Positions 1-8,417 of a stretch of 64,000 nucleotides of DNA are shown in pieces (position 1 is the first letter of the stretch; each line of letters begins with the position of its first letter). Both the position numbers and the translations under genes were made by a program. The notes under the pieces are model-generated. The model saw only the letters and a list, made by a program, of their open reading frames with translations, ran no database searches and was not told the DNA's origin. The DNA is from Phycisphaerae bacterium (GTDB lineage Bacteria; Planctomycetota; Phycisphaerae; UBA1845): contig JANQQK010000017.1 in NCBI GenBank assembly GCA_028289375.1, positions 1-64,000 of the forward strand, written 5' to 3'.

Positions 1-354
1 GTAAAACCGATCTTCAGCTACAGCGCAAATGCGCGAAAACCACTTTACGTCAGGGGTTATGAAACCGCTTCTAGGAGGGTAGAGCCACATCGTGCAGCTA
101 TCGGAAATGCTTGCCCAGTGGCCGTGACGCACAGATTGTACGGAAAGTCCTCTTGGAATATCCCGCAATTCGCGGCAGCGGAGGTCAACACCAAACGTGC
201 CGAGTGCCGCGTCGACCAGAACGCACAAACTGCGAGAATTGTAACACACAACGGGAACCTGACGGCCACGACTGCTGACCGCCAAGGTGGCCACACCTGC
301 AAGTGGAACCAACGCAGTGGCTAGCAGGATCCATGTACGCGCACGCGACATCAT
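1..354 (-). CDS. Partial exported protein of unknown function (runs off left edge)
   Basis: An open frame of 118 codons starts with two consecutive ATGs at 354 and 351 and has no stop before the left edge, so the C-terminus is missing. The first ~30 residues look like a signal peptide or membrane anchor: Arg at positions 4 and 6, then a hydrophobic stretch (WILLATALVPLAGVATLAV). The rest is Cys- and Arg-containing and matches no family I recognise. It lies 38 bp downstream of the methyltransferase stop on the same strand, so it could be the third gene of that unit. No clear Shine-Dalgarno precedes the ATG; a TATGAT hexamer lies just upstream, so a leaderless start is possible. Other frames here overlap this one and have no better support. 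Confidence 0.45.
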   Translation of the reverse strand, partial: MMSRARTWILLATALVPLAGVATLAVSSRGRQVPVVCYNSRSLCVLVDAALGTFGVDLRCRELRDIPRGLSVQSVRHGHWASISDSCTMWLYPPRSGFITPDVKWFSRICAVAEDRFY

Positions 355-392
355 GGCCCACAATCATACTGGAATTCTACTGCGTGTCGCTA

Positions 393-1364
393 TTACCTCG
401 GCGTCAGCACGTACTGCAACTCTGCTGGTTCGGCGTTGTCGCTGAAGAGGTCGAACGTTGTTGAGCAGAATGGGCGAAGCAGCTCGGCGAAGAGGTCGAC
501 CCAGTCGCGTTTGATCTCTGACCGCAGGTGCGGGTGGATGGCGTTCATGGCCTTGATGAGCATCGGGGCGATGGGTCGCAGTCCGATGTCCCAAATGTGG
601 GCGTGGGTGCGGGTGGCGATGGGGACCTCTGCCACGATTTCCAAACCGGCGTCCTCGAATCGGGATTCCCATGTCGACCGATCGGAAACGGTTGGCCAGC
701 ACTCGATGCGGCCGCGGTTCATCAGATTCAGCCAACGGTCGCCGAGCAGGTCTCCGTGTTGGCGCATGGTGTAATCGGCGATGACATCGAACTTGACCTG
801 CATCACGACGGTGCCGGCCGGGCGTGTGATGCGGGATACTTCGCGCATGAACCCGTCAACATTCTCGACCCAGTAAGCCGTGTTGCAGTAGACCGTTTCG
901 AACGCGTCGTCATCGAATGGGAGGTCGTCGTTGTGATCGCAGGGGACAAGGCGATCGTACAGTTTCAAGTGGCCGGCTTTGCCCAGCATGTTCGCCTTGC
1001 GATCGGTGCCGACGTCAATCTTGAAAGCTGGATTCGACAAGACCACGGGATCGTATCCGTCGTCGACATGATCGAAGATATCGGCGGATTCTGAATGCAC
1101 GTCTTCGAGTCGTGCGACGGCGCCGAAGACATCAAAGTCCGGCGACAACACGCCGTCGGCATGCAGGAATGAGAAGATGCCGTCTCCGCAGCCGAGGTCA
1201 GCGACGGGGCCTTGCATTGGCACGGTTGCCAACGCTTCACTCCGCAGGTACATCCAGAATGCGTTTTCAGGTCGAAGCCAATAGGCATTGATGAATCGTC
1301 GTTGTTTCTCGAGTTGCTCCGTCCTTGAAGCAGACTCAAGTGATGGCTCTATGATCGCAGACAC
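393..1364 (-). CDS. SAM-dependent methyltransferase (class I, type-11-like)
   Basis: This 323-aa protein carries the glycine-rich SAM-binding motif I, DLGCGDG, at residues 56-62. Further on are an acidic loop (LPFDDDAFETVYC) and a post-motif region (SRITRPAGTVVMQV) typical of type-11 methyltransferases. The substrate is not evident. A frame extending to 1583 exists, but the GTG at 1364 is preferred: it has an AAGGAG six bases upstream and starts just before conserved sequence. The start lies 16 bp inside the end of the polysaccharide deacetylase gene, so the two are probably translationally coupled. The context suggests modification of a cell-surface glycan or glycolipid, which is inference. 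The C-terminal third (from about residue 200) has no motif I recognise. Confidence 0.8.
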   Translation of the reverse strand: MSAIIEPSLESASRTEQLEKQRRFINAYWLRPENAFWMYLRSEALATVPMQGPVADLGCGDGIFSFLHADGVLSPDFDVFGAVARLEDVHSESADIFDHVDDGYDPVVLSNPAFKIDVGTDRKANMLGKAGHLKLYDRLVPCDHNDDLPFDDDAFETVYCNTAYWVENVDGFMREVSRITRPAGTVVMQVKFDVIADYTMRQHGDLLGDRWLNLMNRGRIECWPTVSDRSTWESRFEDAGLEIVAEVPIATRTHAHIWDIGLRPIAPMLIKAMNAIHPHLRSEIKRDWVDLFAELLRPFCSTTFDLFSDNAEPAELQYVLTPR

Positions 1365-2299
1365 GCCAACTCCTTCTCCAGAAACGAATCCACATGAATC
1401 GTGTCGACGCGGGAGAGCTGATGGGCATGATCCCTCTGCCCGACCCAGCCACGCACGGTCGTGAATCCATTCACAAAACCGCACGCACCGCATCGACGCG
1501 CCAAATCCCAATCCACACTTCCAAACGGGTACGAGAATGGTCGCACGCCTGGGCCCAGTCCGTCGCGCAACACGGCTACACACCGTGCCATGTCGCGTTG
1601 CTGATCTTCAGGCGACAGACGCAAGAGCGGTTCGTGTACGTGCCCATGGCCGCCGATGGTGTGTCCGTCGCGTCTCATGGTTGCGATGGCTTCCCAGTTC
1701 ATGTACCAGCGGGCGGCGTAATCGGCTGAATCGCCGACATTCTCGGCGAAGAGCGATGCGACGATGTCGTTTCGCAGCTCGATGGGCAACCCATAGGTCA
1801 GCAAACGCTTGAGGGCTGCGCGGTCTGCCGATTCATACGCATATGCGCGACGGTGCGCATCATCATCGGCGGCGAGCAGTTCTTCCTGATTGACGCCTGC
1901 ATCGATGGCCCGTTGCCGTACCTGCGTCGAGAGGTCTTCTGCGTCCATATGACACAGAAGCAGATGTATCTGATGAGCGGTGGCCATGACGCGATCGACG
2001 AGCATTGCGGTGCTGACGAAGAAAACGCCGCGAAGCCCGCGCTCTTCCAGAACCGGGGCCACGACTTCTGCGTGGTCGGACAGCCCGTCGTCGAAAGTCA
2101 GCAGGAAGGTCGGGGCGTCGATGCTGACGCGACCCGTCTGCCACGCGACGAGTGTCGACCAGTCGATGGGTTTCAACGTGTCGCAGAGGATGTCCAGTTG
2201 CTGTTCGAAGGTGGCGACGTCCAAACCGCGTATGGCAGATTCAGGGCCATTGTGGCGATCGCGAACGTAGTGGTACATGACAACCAGACACTGCGACAT
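1349..2299 (-). CDS. Polysaccharide deacetylase family protein (NodB-homology, carbohydrate esterase 4-like)
   Basis: This 316-aa protein has the NodB-type signatures: TFDDG at 68-72 (catalytic/metal Asp pair), an HxxxH metal motif at His218 and His222 in GGHGHVHEPL, and YPFG further on. The family removes N-acetyl (or other acyl) groups from sugars using a divalent metal. A ~100-residue insertion between the two metal motifs, including a run of His and Asp, is longer than in compact chitooligosaccharide deacetylases. This resembles the inserted forms found beside glycosyltransferases in capsule and exopolysaccharide loci. No signal peptide is seen, so a cytoplasmic substrate such as a lipid-linked sugar is likely. 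It overlaps the downstream methyltransferase by 16 bp, and the two may modify the same glycan. Confidence 0.85.
   Translation of the reverse strand: MSQCLVVMYHYVRDRHNGPESAIRGLDVATFEQQLDILCDTLKPIDWSTLVAWQTGRVSIDAPTFLLTFDDGLSDHAEVVAPVLEERGLRGVFFVSTAMLVDRVMATAHQIHLLLCHMDAEDLSTQVRQRAIDAGVNQEELLAADDDAHRRAYAYESADRAALKRLLTYGLPIELRNDIVASLFAENVGDSADYAARWYMNWEAIATMRRDGHTIGGHGHVHEPLLRLSPEDQQRDMARCVAVLRDGLGPGVRPFSYPFGSVDWDLARRCGACGFVNGFTTVRGWVGQRDHAHQLSRVDTIHVDSFLEKELACLRS
1370..1375 (-). promoter_or_regulatory. Ribosome binding site fixing the GTG start of the methyltransferase
   Basis: AAGGAG on the minus strand lies five bases upstream of the GTG at 1364, inside the coding sequence of the deacetylase gene. 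It supports the internal GTG over the longer frame and implies translational coupling. Confidence 0.6.
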
Positions 2300-2706
2300 C
2301 AGGGCGACGACTCCGGTGGGCGAGCACCCGCTCGTCCTTACCTTGGATATCGGTAGACCGACTGAAATCCTGCACAGCCAAAGGAATCACAAAGAATTCA
2401 CAACCTCTTGATTTTGGGGCGTTTACACCAGTCACGATCGGTTGGTGCGGGCGAGGAGAATCATCCGTACGCAGATGCGCGAACAACTCACAGCCACGAC
2501 GGCGGTGGAGCCACCGTTGCTGCAACGACCTGGACACCTGTTATCAGTATTGGAAACCGGCTTCTGCGATCGCGTCAGGACAGACACCTCGCTTGTGATA
2601 TTCTTCGGGACGCCTGCGTCTGTGACGTGGGATTGACCGCGTCGGCGGCGGGGATGACAATCGCGTGTCGGTCACGGATGAAGCCACAACTTTTTTGAGA
2701 GCCACC
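2300..2706. other. Non-coding divergent intergenic region
   Basis: About 400 bp separate the divergent deacetylase and lipoprotein starts and must hold both promoters. Short frames on both strands have no recognisable protein or good ribosome sites. Small perfect inverted repeats occur near 2510-2526 (GGTGG-AG-CCACC followed by GTTGC-TGCAAC). A TATTCT hexamer at about 2599 is a possible -10 for the lipoprotein, but no convincing -35 accompanies it. No structured RNA was recognised. Confidence 0.4.
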
Positions 2707-3132
2707 ATGAACATCGCCGCCAGATTCGCCCGCACCGCCCTTCTCGTCACCCTTGCCGTCACATTGCCTGGTTGCGAGCCATCCGAGCCGGAGATCGAGC
2801 ATCGGCAGATCACCGGGACGATCAAGCATATGAAGAAGTCAGAATCCGACCCGGGGCATTGGGAAGTGCAGATGGAATTCGTGAACAAGGCGGGCAACAC
2901 GTTGTCAGTTGAAGGCAACGTCAACCCGGAGACCGAGATCCTGATAAATGGTCGCGTTGCGGCGATGACGGACGTGCGGATCGGGGAGCATGCGGATGTG
3001 CTCGGGCGGATTGTCACGACCGATCAGGGGCGGACGATCACGGCGTTGAAGATCAAGATCGCGCGCGATGAATCGGTGTCGTTCGGCAAATCTGACAAGG
3101 ACGAGAAGTCCGACGGTGCGGGGGACAAGTAG
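2707..3132 (+). CDS. Small lipoprotein with DUF5666-like/OB-type domain
   Basis: The 141-aa product begins with a type II signal peptide: basic n-region, hydrophobic core and a lipobox (LPGC) with the lipid-modified Cys near residue 22. The mature part alternates hydrophobic and polar residues as in a small beta barrel. It includes VEGNVNPETEILING and a segment DVRIGEHADVLGRIV, a pattern reminiscent of DUF5666 or OB-fold lipoproteins whose function is not established. The tail is rich in Lys, Asp and Glu. The ATG at 2707 is preferred over a GTG at 2665 because it directly precedes the signal peptide and has GAGAG upstream. It is the only plus-strand gene in the left half of the window. Confidence 0.7.
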   Translation: MNIAARFARTALLVTLAVTLPGCEPSEPEIEHRQITGTIKHMKKSESDPGHWEVQMEFVNKAGNTLSVEGNVNPETEILINGRVAAMTDVRIGEHADVLGRIVTTDQGRTITALKIKIARDESVSFGKSDKDEKSDGAGDK

Positions 3133-3161
3133 CCCCCCGTCCGACCTGGCGTATCTGCTTG

Positions 3162-3190
3162 CCTCTTCGCCCATCCGGCTGGCGAAGTGG
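3162..3190. terminator. Stem-loop between convergent genes, possible bidirectional terminator
   Basis: CTTCGCC (3165-3171) pairs with GGCGAAG (3181-3187), and a further CC/GG pair flanks one mismatch. The hairpin falls in the 60-bp gap between two convergent genes. There is no strong T-run on either side, so intrinsic termination is only plausible. Confidence 0.4.
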
Positions 3191-3192
3191 GG

Positions 3193-4725
3193 TCAGTCGT
3201 TGGCGAAGTCATCTCCAAACGTCTGCTGGAAGATCTGGTAATCGGCGAAGTCGACGTCGTTGTCCCGGTCGAGGTCTGCGGATCGGCAGCCGAAACCGAA
3301 CGGGACGTTCGGCCCGTTGACGCAATCGGTGAATCGCTCGGCGTCGATGAGGTCAACGTCGCGGTCACCGTCGCCATCGCCGGTGATGCATGCCCGGATG
3401 GTGTAATCGCGGACGCATCCAAATGGGCATCCGAGAATGCATGCGAACTCAAGTCCACCGGTGACTTCGACGTAGCCGTCGAACGTGAAGGGGGCGGTGT
3501 TGCCCAGTGATGCTACCCCTCCGTTGTCGCCGGCAAACAACGGTGCACATTCGAATCCAAGCTCAATCGTGCCGCATATGGAGACGCATGGACTGATTAA
3601 GTTGTAGCGCAGGACGGGCAGGTCCGTGTTGGCGGCGCATGGTGAATTCTCTGCCAACGCTCCTGAGACGAAAACCGATTGGCCTGCGGAGAATTCGTCG
3701 GCGTTTTCGATGACGAACTGTCGGCCATCTTCGGCGGTGAAGTTGGCGCAGGTTTGATCGGCTGTCTCAAGGATGCCACAAGCGCCGACGTGCTCGTCAA
3801 TGGTGTTGGTCGTGATGCATGAACTGTAGCAGTCGTTGTCGGGATCGCAGTCGGCGTCGAACGCACCGGTGACGAACACGCGATCGCCGGCGGTGAAGGT
3901 GTCGAAGTCATCGAGACGCACACGTATGCCGAGGGTTGCGCCGGGGGCGTAGCTGGCGTTGGTGGGTTCGAAGATGAGTCCGCAGTCCGATTTTTTGATC
4001 CTGCCTCGCGCGGCGACGGCAGCGGTCATGGTGTTGTTGCGGACGACGAACACATTGTCTGAACCACAGCAGTCAACGCAAGGTTCGGCGGCGGCGCCGG
4101 TGATGGTGACCCATTCATCGACGCGGAAGTTGAAGCGATTGTCGACGATGAAGCGGTCGCTGTCTTTGGTTTCCAGGAGGGTGCATGCGCCGCGATTGAC
4201 GATGCGCCCGGTTGCGGATGTCAGTTGGCCGATTTCGTTGTTGATGATGGAAGGCAACACGAGCGAGCCACACTCGGTCGTTGATTCTTCGATGTCACCC
4301 TGAACGAAGACGCTCTCACCCGCCAGCAATTCACCCGTGTTTTCAAGGGCGAATTCGGTGCCATCGGCTGCGCGGAACAAGTTGCAATCTGGGTTGTCGA
4401 CGAGTTGGCCTGGTCCGCGAAACACCGGCGCAATGGACTCGGCAATGATGACGGGGATGAATCCCGCGTCTTCGGCTTGCGTGGCACATGGTACGAGCAC
4501 GGATAGGCCGAGCATGCCACTGACGTTGACGTGTTGGCCGGCGGTGAGTTCGTCGGCGTTGTTGATGGCGAAGTATAGCCCGTCGTCCTGTTGAATGGCT
4601 TTGCGTCCGCCGAAGCAGTCGACGACCCGTCCGAACGTCTGGATTGGGATCGTGTCGCCTGCGTGTGCTGCGGCGGTGAGTGAGACGGTGACGATTGTGA
4701 GAAATGCTGTCGGCTTGCGGGTCAT
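3193..4725 (-). CDS. Secreted Cys-rich repeat protein with C-terminal dockerin-like repeats
   Basis: This 510-aa protein has a Sec signal peptide ending at AHA-G (about residue 22). Between ~30 and ~440 I count six degenerate modules of 65-75 residues. Each has a start like GRIV..C, a central FxxxN or equivalent, and a shared core of the type (L/F)xAGxxVxVxG (for example ELLAGESVFVQGD and EFSAGQSVFVSGA), plus paired cysteines. The C-terminus has two Asp-rich EF-hand-like repeats (GDGDGDRDVDLIDAERFTDC and DLDRDNDVDFADYQIF), typical of type I dockerins common in planctomycete secreted proteins. The ATG at 4725 is chosen because it immediately precedes the signal peptide and follows AAGGAA; the upstream extension is basic and non-conserved. 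The repeat module may be OB- or beta-sandwich-like. Function is unknown; a cell-surface or matrix protein is likely. Confidence 0.75.
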   Translation of the reverse strand: MTRKPTAFLTIVTVSLTAAAHAGDTIPIQTFGRVVDCFGGRKAIQQDDGLYFAINNADELTAGQHVNVSGMLGLSVLVPCATQAEDAGFIPVIIAESIAPVFRGPGQLVDNPDCNLFRAADGTEFALENTGELLAGESVFVQGDIEESTTECGSLVLPSIINNEIGQLTSATGRIVNRGACTLLETKDSDRFIVDNRFNFRVDEWVTITGAAAEPCVDCCGSDNVFVVRNNTMTAAVAARGRIKKSDCGLIFEPTNASYAPGATLGIRVRLDDFDTFTAGDRVFVTGAFDADCDPDNDCYSSCITTNTIDEHVGACGILETADQTCANFTAEDGRQFVIENADEFSAGQSVFVSGALAENSPCAANTDLPVLRYNLISPCVSICGTIELGFECAPLFAGDNGGVASLGNTAPFTFDGYVEVTGGLEFACILGCPFGCVRDYTIRACITGDGDGDRDVDLIDAERFTDCVNGPNVPFGFGCRSADLDRDNDVDFADYQIFQQTFGDDFAND

Positions 4726-4886
4726 GGTTTCGTGTTCCTTTGGTGCGTGTCTCGGCTCATCGGCTGACGTCGCGCGTTGTTCGCGCTCGTACTGTCGCCG
4801 ACAACGTAGCAGGATTGGACGCTGCATTCCCAGCGCGGGGAGTCAATTGAGTGTTGATTCTTGTATGGGCGTGGACGGGCTGCGCG

Positions 4887-5900
4887 CTATAGTTGCCACT
4901 CGCGTTCTTTGGTGGCGGCGATGATGTCCTCGGCGAGTTGGACGGCGGCGAGGCCGTCTTCGGCGGTGACGGGAGGTGGTGTGTTCGTGCGGACGGCGTT
5001 GAGGAAGCTTTCGATCTCGGCTTTGAGGGGTTCGACGTCTGGGACGCGAAGTGGTTCGACCTTGAGCATCTTGCCGAAGTCGGCGTGACTCAGTTGAGAC
5101 AGATCTTTGTAGTCCTTTTCCCTGGCCATGCGGATGAGGTCGAGGTTTGCGTCTTTCTTGACGGCGAGTCCGGACTTGTTCTGGTAGTCCATGGTGAGGT
5201 AGGCATCGCGACTGAAGACGCGGATGCGGCGGTGGGTCTTGAGGGCGAGGCGGGAGGCGGTGAGGTTGACGACGCAGCCATTGTCGAAGCTGACGCGGGC
5301 GTTGGCGACGTCTTCGTGCGGGCCGAGGACGGCGACGCCGACGGCGTGGGTCTTGTATGTGCGGGACTTGACGAGGTTCAGGACGATGTCGATGTCGTGG
5401 ATCATCATGTCGAACACGACGCCGATGTCGGCGCTGCGGAACGTGAAGGGGCTGACGCGTTCGGTTTCGATGAAGCGGGGTTTGACTTCCATGCGGTTCA
5501 TGGCGAGGACGACGGGGTTGAAGCGTTCAGAGTGGCCGACGGAGACAATGGTGTTGGATTCGGCGGCCCAGTCGATGATCTTTTTGGCGGTCTGGCTGTC
5601 GGGTGCGATGGGTTTTTCGATGAGGACGGGGATGTTGTTCCTGATGAAGGGTTCGGCGACGGTGGCGTGGTACACGGTCGGGACGGCGATGGTGACGGCG
5701 TCGACTTGCCCCAGCAGGTCGAGGTGGTTGGTGATGGGTTTGGTGTTGGCGGATTTGGCGATCTCAGCGGCGCGGGCTTCGTCGAGGTCGCAGACAGCGA
5801 CGAGGTCGACGTTGGACAGTTCGCTGTAGATGCGGGCGTGGTGACGGCCCATGTGACCTGTGCCGATGACGGCGGTGCGGAGTTGCTGGTTGGTTGTCAT
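4887..5900 (-). CDS. Gfo/Idh/MocA family NAD(P)-dependent oxidoreductase (possible GnnA-type)
   Basis: This 337-aa protein has an N-terminal Rossmann motif (VIGTGHMGRHHA, about 11-22), the EKP motif at residues 95-97 that carries the family's Lys, and a mid-protein MMIHDIDIV segment with the conserved His and Asp. The family oxidises sugars or inositols. It is the last gene of the lipid A-related unit, 75 bp after lpxA. In Acidithiobacillus and Leptospira a Gfo/Idh enzyme, GnnA, sits beside lpxA and makes the 3-keto form of UDP-GlcNAc. GnnB then aminates this, so that lipid A carries N-linked chains. That role here is inference from position, since no GnnB-like aminotransferase is in the window. 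The length is normal for the family. Confidence 0.8.
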   Translation of the reverse strand: MTTNQQLRTAVIGTGHMGRHHARIYSELSNVDLVAVCDLDEARAAEIAKSANTKPITNHLDLLGQVDAVTIAVPTVYHATVAEPFIRNNIPVLIEKPIAPDSQTAKKIIDWAAESNTIVSVGHSERFNPVVLAMNRMEVKPRFIETERVSPFTFRSADIGVVFDMMIHDIDIVLNLVKSRTYKTHAVGVAVLGPHEDVANARVSFDNGCVVNLTASRLALKTHRRIRVFSRDAYLTMDYQNKSGLAVKKDANLDLIRMAREKDYKDLSQLSHADFGKMLKVEPLRVPDVEPLKAEIESFLNAVRTNTPPPVTAEDGLAAVQLAEDIIAATKEREWQL

Positions 5901-5975
5901 TTGCGCTGTTGTTTCCGGTTCACTCTGGTCTGCGATTCGACTCCCCCACTCCCGGCGCGCCGGGAATGGGCCACC

Positions 5976-6887
5976 CTATTCGTCGTCGGTGCCGGTTGGT
6001 CTTGCCTGCCACTTGGAGTCGTTGCGGAGGGCTTCGAGGTAGCGGCCGTGGCGACCATGTTCGTAGGCGTTGATGAGGAACTTGCAGAGGTAGTCGACGT
6101 TTTCATCGAGCGGCGATTCGGCTTTGATCTCGCGGACGGTTGTGAGGATCGGTATTCCGGAGCTTCGTGCTTTTCGAGAGAAAAGTCGGAGGAATGCCTT
6201 CTTGAGGGCAAGGATCTGCTCTTCGGTGAAGCCCTGACGTTTGAGGCCGACGCCGTTGATCATGCGGATCTCACTGCGTGGGCCTCGGGCGGCGACGACG
6301 ATCATGAACGGCGGGACGTCCATGGTGATTCGTGACATGCCGCCGACGAACGCGTGCTTGCCGATGGTGACGAAGTGGTGGATGCCGGTAGCGCCGCCGA
6401 AGTTGACGTTTGACTCAACCCGGACGTGTCCTGCGAGTTGGACGCTGTTGGCGAGGACGCAATTGTCTTCGATGCTACAGTCGTGGGCGATGTGGACATT
6501 TGCGCAGAAGAGGTTGTTGCTGCCGATGCGTGTGTAGGAGCCGCCGTTGGCCGTGCCGACGTGGGCGGTGACGTACTCGCGGAAGATGTTGTTGCTGCCG
6601 ATTTCGAGGTAGGTCACTTCGCCGCGGTATTTGAGATCCTGCGGGGCCATGCCGATGACGGCGCCGGGGAAGAAGGTGCAGTCTGCACCGACGGTGGTGT
6701 ATCCCTCGATAGTGACGTTGTGGTGGAGCTTGCAGCCCTGCCCGAGGGAGACGTTCTTGCCGACAACGCAGAATGGGCCAATCTCAACGCCCTGCTCGAT
6801 GCGTGCGTCGGCATGCACGACGGCGGACGAATGGATGACCGGTTTCTTGAGGGTCTGCTTGACGTTCTTGGTTCTGAAAATATTCAT
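5976..6887 (-). CDS. lpxA: Acyl-ACP--UDP-N-acetylglucosamine O-acyltransferase
   Basis: LpxA transfers the first acyl chain to UDP-GlcNAc (or its 3-amino analogue) at the start of lipid A synthesis in the cytoplasm. The 303-aa product is a left-handed beta-helix of hexapeptide repeats from about residue 15 to 200. It carries the family's NVHIAHDC segment with His132 and His135, the latter matching the E. coli catalytic His125, followed by GIHHF and a helical C-terminal domain (GLKRQGFTEEQI). It is about 40 residues longer than E. coli LpxA. The ATG at 6887 overlaps the lpxC-fabZ stop (ATGA), so the genes are translationally coupled. LpxB and LpxD are not in the window. Confidence 0.92.
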   Translation of the reverse strand: MNIFRTKNVKQTLKKPVIHSSAVVHADARIEQGVEIGPFCVVGKNVSLGQGCKLHHNVTIEGYTTVGADCTFFPGAVIGMAPQDLKYRGEVTYLEIGSNNIFREYVTAHVGTANGGSYTRIGSNNLFCANVHIAHDCSIEDNCVLANSVQLAGHVRVESNVNFGGATGIHHFVTIGKHAFVGGMSRITMDVPPFMIVVAARGPRSEIRMINGVGLKRQGFTEEQILALKKAFLRLFSRKARSSGIPILTTVREIKAESPLDENVDYLCKFLINAYEHGRHGRYLEALRNDSKWQARPTGTDDE

Positions 6888-8257
6888 GCGTTTTCGGCGT
6901 CCGTCATGGCGAATCTGATGGCGGCTTCGGCGACGCGTTCGTTGCCGACGGCGGCAGAGCATTGCAGATGTCCGCCACGCGCGGTGACGCGGAGCGCTTC
7001 GGCGGTCAGGATCAATTGATCACCCGGATGCACCGCGCGTCGGAATTTGACTCTTTCAAGACTGAGCAGGACGGCGATCTTGCCTTTGTGTTCGAGTTCC
7101 TGTGATAGCAGGATGCCGCCGATCTGGGCCAGTGCTTCGATTATGAGCACGCCGGGCATGATCGGTTGGCCCGGGTAATGGCCTTGGAAATAGGGTTCGT
7201 TGATGGTGACGTTCTTGATGCCGACGGCGCGCTTTGTGCCGTCGAGCTCGAGAACGCGGTCGATCATCAGGAAGGGGTAGCGGTGCGGCAGGATGCGTTG
7301 CACACGATGGATGCTGAGCGCGGGTACTTCGAGCAACGACGCGGACATCTCGCTCGTGCGGATCTTTTCCTTGATGGCGCGGACGAGTTCGTGGTTCAGT
7401 GCGTGGCCACTCTTGCGTGCGTGGATGCGTCCGACGATGCGTCGGCCGAGGAGATAAAGATCACCCACGAGGTCGAGGATTTTGTGGCGGACGCACTCGT
7501 TGGGGTAGCGCAGTGCGTTGTCGATCGGACCGTCGGGGCCGAAGACGAGCACATCCTCGTAGCTCAAGTGCGTCCCCAAGCCTGACTCACGGAGCATCTG
7601 GGCTTCGCGTTCGAGGACGAATGTTCTGGCTGGGGCGATATCGGAGACGAAATGGTCCGGCGTGATTTCGAGTGCGAGGATTTGGCGACCGATGGGGCCG
7701 CTCTCACCGTAATCGAGGTCGTAGTAGATTTCGAGGTTTTGCGCTTTGGGATCGAGATGGGGCAGCGCGATGAGTTCGGCGTCGCCGTCGGTAACGCGGA
7801 TAACGTCGTCAACGACGTATTCGTTTCGATTGGCTGTCTGTTCGCAGATTCCTGCTTTTCGCAGTGCTTCGACGAAAGGCATGGAACTGCCATCGACGGC
7901 GGGCAGTTCGTCGCCCGTAAGCTCGATTTCAAGGTTGTCGATGCCGAGACCGGCGCAGGCGCTCATGCAATGTTCGATGGTTTCGATGGTGACGGTGCCG
8001 TTGCGTAGCGAGGTACGGCGGGCGCGTTTGGAGACGTTTTCGACGTCGGCGGTGAGGCGGACGGGTTTGGGTTGGTCCACCCGTACGAACGTGATGCCGC
8101 TGTACGGATCGGCCGGTCGAAACCGGACGGTCGATTCGACGCCTGTGAACAGCCCCCTGCCGGCGATTTCGGCGGTGTTCTGAATGGTCCGTTGAGCGCT
8201 CATTGGGCGTGGGACGACTTCCGCTCCGGGAATCGGCTGTTGCTTCGTATCGTCCAT
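6884..8257 (-). CDS. lpxC-fabZ: Bifunctional UDP-3-O-acyl-GlcNAc deacetylase / 3-hydroxyacyl-ACP dehydratase
   Basis: This protein fuses two enzymes. Residues ~20-305 are LpxC, the zinc deacetylase of the committed lipid A step: zinc ligands His96 (IEHCMSA), His258 and Asp262 (VRHKILDLVGD), and general acid His285 (SGHALNHE). Residues ~312-457 are FabZ, a hot-dog fold dehydratase of fatty-acid elongation: LPHRYPFLMIDR, GHYPGQPIMPGV with His360, and Glu374 in IIEALAQ. Both halves keep their catalytic residues. Such fusions are known in Bacteroidetes and some other phyla and link acyl-chain and lipid A supply. The start is uncertain: a GTG at 8350 or the ATG at 8203 would also fit. The ATG at 8257 follows a weak CGGG. 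It overlaps lpxA by 4 bp. Confidence 0.93.
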   Translation of the reverse strand: MDDTKQQPIPGAEVVPRPMSAQRTIQNTAEIAGRGLFTGVESTVRFRPADPYSGITFVRVDQPKPVRLTADVENVSKRARRTSLRNGTVTIETIEHCMSACAGLGIDNLEIELTGDELPAVDGSSMPFVEALRKAGICEQTANRNEYVVDDVIRVTDGDAELIALPHLDPKAQNLEIYYDLDYGESGPIGRQILALEITPDHFVSDIAPARTFVLEREAQMLRESGLGTHLSYEDVLVFGPDGPIDNALRYPNECVRHKILDLVGDLYLLGRRIVGRIHARKSGHALNHELVRAIKEKIRTSEMSASLLEVPALSIHRVQRILPHRYPFLMIDRVLELDGTKRAVGIKNVTINEPYFQGHYPGQPIMPGVLIIEALAQIGGILLSQELEHKGKIAVLLSLERVKFRRAVHPGDQLILTAEALRVTARGGHLQCSAAVGNERVAEAAIRFAMTDAENA

Positions 8258-8417
8258 GATACCCGGCGTTCGATCGCGCACCTGTGCGATCCGGGCAGCC
8301 GATTCGTCTTGTGTGCCATTATGTGGCAATTTTTGCATTGAATCAATCACGCTGTTGCATCGTGCGGAACGTTCGAAGCGCCCTAATACACTGTCGCATC
8401 ACAACTTGTGGCATCTC

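Noticed and set aside
2408..2698. 96-codon plus-strand frame in the divergent intergenic region
   Set aside because: No ribosome site, no domain, and overlaps the lipoprotein start region.
3193..4725. Cellulosome component
   Set aside because: Only dockerin-like repeats are present; no glycoside hydrolase or cohesin is encoded, and such repeats are common in other planctomycete secreted proteins.
4893..6335. 480-codon plus-strand frame opposite the Gfo/Idh and lpxA genes
   Set aside because: Gly/Asp/Val-rich translation of the complement of two clear genes; spans two genes and has no recognisable domain.
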